Source: Actinomycetota bacterium (lineage in GTDB: Bacteria; Actinomycetota; Acidimicrobiia; Acidimicrobiales; Ilumatobacteraceae). Taken from it: a DNA stretch of 11,874 nt. Each line of letters starts with the position of its first letter. Position 1 is the stretch's first letter. Both the position numbers and the translations under genes were made by a program. The notes under the pieces are model-generated. The model worked only from the letters and a program-made list of their open reading frames with translations, did not search any database and was not told the DNA's origin. This document shows positions 6,438-11,874 of this stretch, in pieces. Where the stretch lies: NCBI GenBank assembly GCA_009703975.1, contig WLFB01000013.1:1-11874 (forward strand), given 5' to 3'.

Positions 6438-7243
6438 GCACTTTCACTCGACGCGAACTTCTTAGAATGAGTGGCATCTCACTCGCATCCGGACTAGTAC
6501 TTGCTGCATGCGGCAAGCAAGCTGGAGTTGTTGATGACAATGCAATCACAATTCTTGGCCAATCGCCGGTTACAACACCATTGGCTGACGCCGAAGTGAC
6601 TGATGCAGTCTTGCTGCGTACTGCTGCATCACTCGAATACAACGCGATTGAAACATACACAACAGCCCTAGATCTAGGAGTTTTCACTGGCGATCTACGC
6701 AAAGTCGCTGAGATTGCAAAGCGTTTTTCTGCTGACCATAAAGATCACGCCGATGCAGTCAACTCACTTGCAGTGAAACTCGGAGCCAAAGAATTCCGTT
6801 GTAGCAATACTCGCATTTCAGAGTCGTACATTTTGCCAGCGCTGAAATTGATTACTGCAAATGATAATCCGAACCAAGCAATAGACATTGTGGCTCTTGC
6901 GCACGCTGTCGAAAATCTTGCGGCCCAAACGTACCAAGGCGTTGTAGCAATGCTCACCGATCCGATGTTGCGCGCAGATGCAATTCGCATCGGTCAACAA
7001 GAGGCCAGACACGCTGCGATACTCGCGCAGATTTTGAATCCTGGTCTAAAAAATGTTGGACCGACATCAGACACGAAGACTGGCAAGCCAAATATTGCCG
7101 CCGTTCCGACAGAATTCGGCTCGCTCGCAAACATTCAACTAGTAATCGGCAAACCAAAGCCTGATGGCACTCGAACTACGTTGCTTCTTGAAACTCCAAG
7201 TCTTAACTCGTTGGTTTACGACTTCGTCGCCTGCGAAGCTTAA
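6434..7243 (+). CDS. Ferritin-like protein with Tat and lipoprotein signal
   Basis: This 269-residue protein begins with a twin-arginine motif (TRRELLRMSG, R6-R7), a hydrophobic stretch and a lipobox LAAC with Cys26. It should be exported folded by Tat and anchored outside the membrane by a lipid. The mature part has a ferritin-like bundle: E68 and E73 (SLEYNAIETY), H102/H105 (DHKDH), E160 (HAVENLAAQTY) and E190-A-R-H193 (QEARHAAILAQ). About 70 residues follow the bundle, with few helices expected. Tat export fits a protein that loads its metal in the cytosol. The gene overlaps the cytosolic paralogue by 4 nt (ATGA), so translation is coupled. Related genes are usually annotated only as ferritin-like domain proteins, and no substrate is known. 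Export prediction is strong; a catalytic diiron site is probable but unproven. Confidence 0.8.
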   Translation: MSTFTRRELLRMSGISLASGLVLAACGKQAGVVDDNAITILGQSPVTTPLADAEVTDAVLLRTAASLEYNAIETYTTALDLGVFTGDLRKVAEIAKRFSADHKDHADAVNSLAVKLGAKEFRCSNTRISESYILPALKLITANDNPNQAIDIVALAHAVENLAAQTYQGVVAMLTDPMLRADAIRIGQQEARHAAILAQILNPGLKNVGPTSDTKTGKPNIAAVPTEFGSLANIQLVIGKPKPDGTRTTLLLETPSLNSLVYDFVACEA

Positions 7244-7254
7244 ATCTCGCGCCG

Positions 7255-7260
7255 TACACT
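7255..7260 (+). promoter_or_regulatory. Candidate -10 element of rnpB
   Basis: TACACT matches TANNNT and ends six nt before 7267, the first base that can pair in the P1 helix of RNase P RNA. This independent agreement supports both the promoter and the 5' end. The -35 region (around 7232-7237, TGCGAA) is poor. Confidence 0.5.
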
Positions 7261-7266
7261 TAAACC

Positions 7267-7649
7267 AACGGTGAGTCGGTCAGACGACCGCAGTGTTGTA
7301 ATGCTTGCATTGCGACATTGAGGAAAGTCGGGACTTCGCAGGACAAAGTGCTGGTGAAAGCCAGATCGGGGTGACCTGATATTACGTGCAACAGAAAACA
7401 AACCGCCGATGGATGAATCTCGCAAGAGATTTATCACAGGTAAGGATGAAACGGTGCGGTAAGAGCGCACCAGCGCAGGTGGCAACAGTTGCGGCTTGGT
7501 ACGTCACTTGAAGCAAGGCCATGCAGAGGGCATGAACTGTCCGTTTGCTTTCGAGCAACCCTCGGGTAGGCCGCATAGATGGATGGTCGTCAGGATTGAC
7601 AGGAAACTGTTGAAACTACAAAATCCCGCTTATCGACCGACTCACTGTT
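7267..7649 (+). ncRNA. rnpB: RNase P RNA (bacterial type A-like)
   Basis: This is the catalytic RNA of ribonuclease P, which removes the 5' leader of precursor tRNAs. The conserved core reads on the plus strand: GAGGAAAGTCGGGACTTC at 7320-7337 (5' strand of P4 and neighbours), AACAGAAAACAAACCGCCG near 7389-7407, TAAGGATGAAACGGTGCGG followed by TAAGAGCGCACC at about 7441-7471, and ACAAAATCCCGCTTAT near 7618-7633 (3' strand of P4). The ends are set by the P1 helix: 7267-7281 pairs with 7635-7649 over 15 bp, one of them G-U. Length of about 383 nt is normal. It starts 23 nt after the ferritin-like gene and converges with the membrane-protein gene whose stop is at 7665. I see no strong terminator. 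Exact mature ends are inferred from pairing. Confidence 0.95.
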
Positions 7650-7664
7650 ACCCCAAAATTAGTT

Positions 7665-8168
7665 TTAATCAGTCCGTTGCAGTGATCCTGTTTTTAGAAA
7701 AGTCTGGCGACGGTGAGTGTCGAAAAGTGCGAAATATCTCCAGGCGACTATGCAAGCGATGATTCCGAACAGTTCGAGCGGCAGATTGACCAGCCCGCGT
7801 TCGATTGACGGCAGAGATTTATCTTCAACCGCAGTTCCAGCTAACGGCCACCAAAAGGTTTTCGTAGCAGTAAATGCGCCATCGTAAATTAGGTGCATAA
7901 ACAATCCAATTGGTATTGCCAAAAGCCTTTGTCGAATTGGACGCCGACCAGCAGTTGCGATCATGATCGTAAACAACACGACGATGCTGGTCACAACACT
8001 GTGCATCACATTATCCATCATATTTTGTGAGGTACCAAAAGCCAGAAGCAGACCGTCAACCAAATCAGGTATTAACGCTGCAATCGCCAGAACTCGGTAA
8101 TCAAATTTTGGGTCTCGAAAAACAAACCATACCGACCAAATAGACGTTGCAATAAACCAAAAAAACAT
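7665..8168 (-). CDS. Small membrane protein, YdjM/DUF457 hydrolase-like
   Basis: This 167-residue protein has about four hydrophobic segments (roughly 1-17, 26-45, 57-72, 83-100) plus one near 130-147, so it is an inner-membrane protein. In and beside the membrane are P34-D35, H56-S57, H92 followed by D96, and W107-P108. This order resembles the PD, THS, H...D and WP motifs of the YdjM/DUF457 family of putative membrane-bound metal-dependent hydrolases. The match is partial (no clear HRG before HS), so this is a family suggestion only. The ATG at 8168 is the only available start, because an in-frame stop lies shortly upstream. No Shine-Dalgarno site is visible. It follows the zinc-ribbon gene by 29 nt on the same strand and is probably the last gene of the PBP operon. 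Substrate unknown. Confidence 0.65.
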   Translation of the reverse strand: MFFWFIATSIWSVWFVFRDPKFDYRVLAIAALIPDLVDGLLLAFGTSQNMMDNVMHSVVTSIVVLFTIMIATAGRRPIRQRLLAIPIGLFMHLIYDGAFTATKTFWWPLAGTAVEDKSLPSIERGLVNLPLELFGIIACIVAWRYFALFDTHRRQTFLKTGSLQRTD

Positions 8169-8197
8169 CAGATTTTCAAACAGTCAGTTGACATCAA

Positions 8198-8905
8198 TCA
8201 AACAACTAGATAGCAATCACAATTCGGACACTCTGGAATTACGTCTTCGGGGCATTTTTTGAGTGCAGACAATTCAACTGTTGATAGATCAAGATGGCAC
8301 GACTGGCAAGTTGCTTTGTTTAAGTCGGCCACTGCTGGCGTAGTTCGCTTATTTTTTTTGAGATCATAAAGTTTTATAAGTTCTGGGGCGATCATCGCAG
8401 ACACAGTAATGCGCTTCGCCTCGAGTTCGAGTTTCGATTGCTCACACTGCTCTATCGCCAAAGCTAAAGACCGTTTGGCCTGCTCGATAACTTCGTTCTG
8501 TTTGATTATCTGATTACTCAACTCAAGCTGCTGGCGATCAAATTGCTCAGCAACTTCTAGCAACGCCAATTCTTTATCGTCATTAGCGCTTCGCACAGCG
8601 GTAGCCATTGTGATTTCATGTTGTAATGCTTCCGCCTCACGCGGGGCAATAATTGTTTTAAGTTGCTGGGCATATTTGGCAATCGACGACTCGCATTTCT
8701 TATTATCGATTTCAAGCAATTCAATGTCATGTTGCGCTACTTTGAGTTGGGCCTTCACAGCAACCAACTCTTTGTTGAAACCATTCAACACAGTCGTTGC
8801 CGCAGTCAGGTTTGTCCGCTCTGAAAGTGTTGCTAAATGGTGTTTTAGCTGAAGCAACGCAGTGTCACAGCGTTGAAGCTCTAATAACTGTTTCAGTGAT
8901 GCCAC
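8198..8905 (-). CDS. C4-type zinc-ribbon coiled-coil protein (CT398/CdsZ-like)
   Basis: This 235-residue soluble protein has a long helical coiled coil (about residues 1-185, rich in Leu, Glu, Gln and Lys) followed by a compact zinc ribbon with C200-x-x-C203 and C226-x-x-C229. This matches the zf-RING_7 family, represented by Mycobacterium tuberculosis Rv2229c and chlamydial CT398. The coiled-coil hairpin probably mediates protein contacts; in Chlamydia the relative binds sigma-54 and secretion components, but the actinobacterial role is not established. The GTG start (8905-8903) overlaps the PBP stop codon by one base in TAGTG, with no clear ribosome site, so translation is probably coupled to the PBP. 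In many actinobacteria it lies near nif3-like and RNase H genes; here its partner is a cell-wall enzyme. Confidence 0.87.
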   Translation of the reverse strand: MASLKQLLELQRCDTALLQLKHHLATLSERTNLTAATTVLNGFNKELVAVKAQLKVAQHDIELLEIDNKKCESSIAKYAQQLKTIIAPREAEALQHEITMATAVRSANDDKELALLEVAEQFDRQQLELSNQIIKQNEVIEQAKRSLALAIEQCEQSKLELEAKRITVSAMIAPELIKLYDLKKNKRTTPAVADLNKATCQSCHLDLSTVELSALKKCPEDVIPECPNCDCYLVV

Positions 8906-11199
8906 TACGGAGCACCATTTACAGTTTGCACATTATTTTGTAGTGGCTTTGTGCAATCAAAGAAATACAAACCTGGGCTGGTGCTTGGCACGGGCGAATA
9001 CGGGTTTGAATCGGTCGGCGCAATTGTTGTATCTGGAGTAAGCACGCTGATCACCACAGTATTGGCAACTGTCGGCTCAACGCCTTCTGGCGCAACAGTT
9101 GTTGTTGTTAATCTGGCTTCTTTTTTGGTGAGAGCAACCGTATTAACAGGAATCGTGCCAGAAACAACTTGCGCTGGGCATTCAACACCTGGCAGATAAA
9201 GACGAAGTGGCTGTCGCGTTGGCGCAGGTGGCTTTGGAAAACCCAGTGTTTCAAGACCTTCATGAACATCATCCATATAAGACTTCCAAATCATCGCAGG
9301 AAACATTGAACCTTGCACTCCTCCGCGACCAGCAATAACCGAAGCAAACTCTGGGACATTGCGTGAAGTCATTTTTGTATATCCTTTCGGATCACCAACC
9401 CAAACTGCGGTTGAAAATTGCGGAGTAAAACCTACAAACCAAGCGTTGGTGTTGTTGTCTTGTGTTCCGGTCTTGCCTGCGGCCGGGCGACCATCAGCAA
9501 GCGGCGTTCTTCGTGCTGTACCAAACTCAATTACACCTCGCATGATGTCGGCTGCGTTATTGGCAACATCACTAGGCAAAGTTTGTTCCGCAACTGCTTC
9601 CTCGCTCTCAAACAAAATCGTGCCCTTCGCATCTTCAATTCTTTGAATCATGTACGGCTCACGATGCACCCCAGAATTAGCCAGAGTTTGAACACCCGAT
9701 GCCATGTCCATTGCGCTGAGTTCGTTGGCGCCAGTCGCCAAACTTGCGTAAGGCTGAATCGTATAAGTCTCCTTGCTCAGCCACTCCGACGCGGCCATGC
9801 GATACATCGTGGCTACCACACGATCGAGACCAACTATCTGCGACAACTTGGCATAAGCGCAGTTGATTGAAAGCCAAGTCATCACCCTCAGTGGTGCAGT
9901 TGGCTGACTCACACCTTTAGTGATTTCAAACGGTTCGTCCAAATTTTCTGGATTAGGTAAAGTGCACGGCAAAGTTCCATCAATCAAATCTTCTGGTTGA
10001 ACACCTGCTTGCAACGCTGCGGCCAGAATAAAAAACTTGATGCTTGAACCAGTTTGTCGTCGACGCAATGCCAAGTTAACTTCGCTTTGTCCGGCTTTGA
10101 AACCTGGGCCACCAACCATCGCGCGAATCGCACCAGTTTTTGAATCCAAAGAAACAAGCGAGGCTTGTATCCCAGCTTTATTGACTGGCAACTGGTTTTT
10201 AACTGCTTGCTCGGCGGCAGCTTGAGCATCCAAATTAAGCGTTGTATAAATCTTGAGACCACCTCTGAACAAGGCGTTATACCGTTGCTGATATGTCGCA
10301 CCCAATACGTCGCTTCGGTTTAACAAATAATCCTTCGTAAATTCTGTGAAGTAGGTTCGCTCAAGATTTGAATTTTCGACCTTAGCCAACACTTCAGGAA
10401 TCTCAGGTTTGTCACCGATTTTGGTTCTCTCATCTTGACTGAGCAGCCCAGTTGCGACAAGTCGATCAAGCACTTCTAAATACCGTGCGCGAGAACTATC
10501 AGGATGCGAGATCGGATCATAGGTTGAGGGCGCCTGAATTAGCCCCGCAAGAAATGCGCCATTGAGCAAAGTCAACTCACTGACACTTTTGCCAAAATAT
10601 CTTTCGGACGCAGCCTGCAGACCATAAGTGTTGTTGCCGAGATAAATCGTGTTGAGATATCGCTCAAGTATTGTGCGTTTTGGAACTTGCTTTTCAAGCA
10701 TCGTGGCATAGCGGGCCTGCAAAACTTTGTAACGACCATTGCGATCAAAGCCAGCAAGAAATTCGTTCTTGACAACTTGCATCGTGATCGTGCTCGCACC
10801 CTGCTTGGCACCAGATTGCGTATTCGACAAAATCGCCCGAGTAAACGAACGCAAATTGACACCTTTGTGACGGTTAAATTCATTGTCTTCAAGCGCCAAA
10901 ATCGTTGCCACGACATCGACGGGAATCTTGTCGATATTCAGAATTTGGCTATTCTCCAATTGATATACGCCGATTTGCTTGCCGGTTTCGTCAAACACGT
11001 AACTTCGCTCGGCGAGGCCAGAGAACCCGGTTAATACCGGCGGCACCTGCGAATGAGAATTCAAGATCCCCCACACTCGCGGGGCCATCGCAGTAACAGT
11101 TGCCGCAATAAACATTGCACCTGCGATCATCACCGCCGCTAGGCGCGTCACAAACAGGCCTCGAGGGGTGCTTGTTGCGCGAAGAATCTTCTTCACCAC
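8905..11199 (-). CDS. Class A penicillin-binding protein (GT51 plus transpeptidase)
   Basis: This 764-residue bifunctional enzyme polymerises lipid II into glycan strands and cross-links peptides outside the membrane. A basic N-terminus precedes one membrane anchor (about 15-38). The GT51 domain shows LEDNEFNRHKG (catalytic E104), GASTITMQ at 134-141, the RYATMLE helix and LNTIYLGNNTYG. The transpeptidase domain has S385-x-x-K388 (TGSSIKFF), S444-I-N446 and K576-T-G-T579, so all catalytic motifs are intact. From about 650 there is a Pro/Thr-rich extracellular tail of about 110 residues with two Cys (C674, C749) that might pair. The start is GTG at 11199 (another GTG follows directly), six nt after a -10-like TAGATT. 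It heads an operon with the zinc-ribbon and membrane-protein genes and is divergent from the LLM oxidoreductase. It resembles mycobacterial PonA-type enzymes. Confidence 0.94.
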   Translation of the reverse strand: MVKKILRATSTPRGLFVTRLAAVMIAGAMFIAATVTAMAPRVWGILNSHSQVPPVLTGFSGLAERSYVFDETGKQIGVYQLENSQILNIDKIPVDVVATILALEDNEFNRHKGVNLRSFTRAILSNTQSGAKQGASTITMQVVKNEFLAGFDRNGRYKVLQARYATMLEKQVPKRTILERYLNTIYLGNNTYGLQAASERYFGKSVSELTLLNGAFLAGLIQAPSTYDPISHPDSSRARYLEVLDRLVATGLLSQDERTKIGDKPEIPEVLAKVENSNLERTYFTEFTKDYLLNRSDVLGATYQQRYNALFRGGLKIYTTLNLDAQAAAEQAVKNQLPVNKAGIQASLVSLDSKTGAIRAMVGGPGFKAGQSEVNLALRRRQTGSSIKFFILAAALQAGVQPEDLIDGTLPCTLPNPENLDEPFEITKGVSQPTAPLRVMTWLSINCAYAKLSQIVGLDRVVATMYRMAASEWLSKETYTIQPYASLATGANELSAMDMASGVQTLANSGVHREPYMIQRIEDAKGTILFESEEAVAEQTLPSDVANNAADIMRGVIEFGTARRTPLADGRPAAGKTGTQDNNTNAWFVGFTPQFSTAVWVGDPKGYTKMTSRNVPEFASVIAGRGGVQGSMFPAMIWKSYMDDVHEGLETLGFPKPPAPTRQPLRLYLPGVECPAQVVSGTIPVNTVALTKKEARLTTTTVAPEGVEPTVANTVVISVLTPDTTIAPTDSNPYSPVPSTSPGLYFFDCTKPLQNNVQTVNGAP

Positions 11200-11205
11200 A
11201 CATCT

Positions 11206-11211
11206 AATCTA
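11206..11211 (-). promoter_or_regulatory. Candidate -10 element of the PBP operon
   Basis: On the minus strand TAGATT is followed by six nt (AGATGT) and then the GTG start at 11199, the leaderless layout seen elsewhere in the window. No Shine-Dalgarno site is available. No good -35 is visible. Confidence 0.45.
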
Positions 11212-11264
11212 CTTGCAATCGAAGTTCGCAGGTCTCCACGGCGACTTTGATTGAGCACTAAGAG

Positions 11265-11270
11265 TAACAT
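11265..11270 (+). promoter_or_regulatory. Candidate -10 element of the LLM oxidoreductase gene
   Basis: TAACAT ends six nt before the ATG at 11277, with TTTCGG between and no Shine-Dalgarno site. The 77-bp gap 11200-11276 therefore seems to hold two divergent leaderless promoters and nothing else I can recognise. Confidence 0.45.
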
Positions 11271-11276
11271 TTTCGG

Positions 11277-11874
11277 ATGACTTCTACGAAACCAATAATT
11301 CGTCCGTTTAGATTTGGCATTCAAGCGAGTAAAGCTGGTTCGCGAAAAGAATGGGTCGAACTGGCAAAATCGACGGAAGATAATGGCTTTAGTACTTTAA
11401 CTATGCCAGATCACTTCACCGATCAACTCGCACCAGTTCCGGCGCTAATGAGTGCTGCCGATGCAACTTCGAAACTTCGAATCGGTGCGCTCGTTTGGGA
11501 TAACGACTACAAACATCCAGTTGTACTTGCAAAAGAATTAGCGACGATGGATCTTCTGTCGGACGGCCGTCTTGAAATTGGGATTGGCGCAGGATGGATG
11601 GCGACTGACTACGAACAATCTGGCATGGTTTACGACAAGCCTGGCGTGCGCATCGATCGCTTTCTCGAAGGACTTGAGATAATCAAGCGCGCGATGACCG
11701 GTGAAAAGTTTTCATTTACGGGCGCACATTACAAAATCACAGATTACGTGTCTGCCCCGTTGCCAGTACAGCGTCCCTGCCCACCAATTTTGATTGGTGG
11801 CGGCGGACCGAGAGTTCTTAAACTCGCCGCACAACTTGCCGACATTGTCGGCATTAACCCATCAATGAAAGATG
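11277..11874 (+). CDS. F420-dependent LLM-class oxidoreductase, 5' part
   Basis: The frame from ATG 11277 stays open for 199 codons to the window's right edge, so the C-terminal third is missing (the family is usually about 300 residues). It has the luciferase-like TIM-barrel pattern: RFGIQASKAGSRKEWVELA at the first strand and helix, GFSTLTMPDHF, KLRIGALVWDNDYKHPVVLAKE, LSDGRLEIGIGAGW, the spacer YDKPGVRIDRFLEGLEIIKRAMTGE, and PPILIGGGGPRVLKLAA near the cofactor phosphate site. This order is typical of actinobacterial F420-dependent enzymes related to the TIGR03621 (MSMEG_2516) group. Such enzymes move hydride between F420 and varied substrates; the substrate here cannot be told. It is transcribed away from the PBP operon from its own leaderless-type promoter. 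Confidence 0.9.
   Translation, partial: MTSTKPIIRPFRFGIQASKAGSRKEWVELAKSTEDNGFSTLTMPDHFTDQLAPVPALMSAADATSKLRIGALVWDNDYKHPVVLAKELATMDLLSDGRLEIGIGAGWMATDYEQSGMVYDKPGVRIDRFLEGLEIIKRAMTGEKFSFTGAHYKITDYVSAPLPVQRPCPPILIGGGGPRVLKLAAQLADIVGINPSMKD

Noticed and set aside
6337..6702. A 121-codon minus-strand open frame across the ferritin-like gene junction
   Set aside because: It is antisense to two coupled genes with clear diiron motifs and a Tat signal, with no start signal of its own.
7382..7762. Open frames on both strands over the RNase P RNA (7382-7576 minus and 7496-7762 plus)
   Set aside because: They lie largely on conserved rnpB core sequence, have no ribosome site and encode no recognisable protein.
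9418..9870. A 150-codon plus-strand open frame inside the PBP gene
   Set aside because: It is antisense to the conserved transpeptidase domain, and its composition shows no family features.

Overview
The window looks like a chromosomal segment of a moderately low-GC actinobacterium. An Acidimicrobiia-type (Ilumatobacter-like freshwater or marine) relative is my best guess. Reasons: a coenzyme F420-type LLM oxidoreductase, an actinobacterial-style glycerol-3-phosphate dehydrogenase plus alkyl-DHAP-synthase-like pairing, a C4 zinc-ribbon coiled-coil protein next to a class A PBP, and many genes that appear to be translated from leaderless mRNAs. The lineage is an inference from gene content, not a measured placement. 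I saw no transposon, phage gene, CRISPR array or tRNA.

Layout. (1) 1-1216, minus strand: a peroxide/iron defence operon reading perR-like Fur regulator -> single-domain rubrerythrin -> an Fe-S (heterodisulfide-reductase-like) protein cut off by the left edge. A terminator-like hairpin sits between the last two genes. (2) 1181-1308: a divergent control region with a leaderless perR promoter and a 19-bp palindrome in front of glpD. (3) 1309-5959, plus strand: a tight three-gene glycerol/ether-lipid-like operon of glpD, an alkyl-DHAP-synthase-like FAD enzyme and an FGGY kinase resembling GlpK but with several glycerol-contacting residues changed. (4) 5979-7243, plus strand: two overlapping ferritin-like genes, one cytosolic and one with a Tat plus lipoprotein signal. 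(5) 7267-7649, plus strand: the RNase P RNA gene rnpB. (6) 7665-11199, minus strand: an operon of class A penicillin-binding protein -> C4 zinc-ribbon coiled-coil protein -> small membrane protein resembling YdjM/DUF457 hydrolases. (7) 11277-11874, plus strand: the 5' two thirds of an F420-dependent LLM oxidoreductase, cut by the right edge.

How it fits together: the left operon probably senses and removes peroxide (PerR-type metal ligands, diiron rubrerythrin, Fe-S electron carrier). The glp-like operon handles glycerol-3-phosphate/DHAP and possibly alkyl-glycerol backbones. The PBP operon serves cell-wall synthesis. A recurring control feature is a TANNNT -10 hexamer ending 6-7 nt before the start codon of first genes, and at the same distance from the inferred rnpB 5' end. 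Two internal operon genes (rubrerythrin and the FAD enzyme) instead carry strong Shine-Dalgarno sites.
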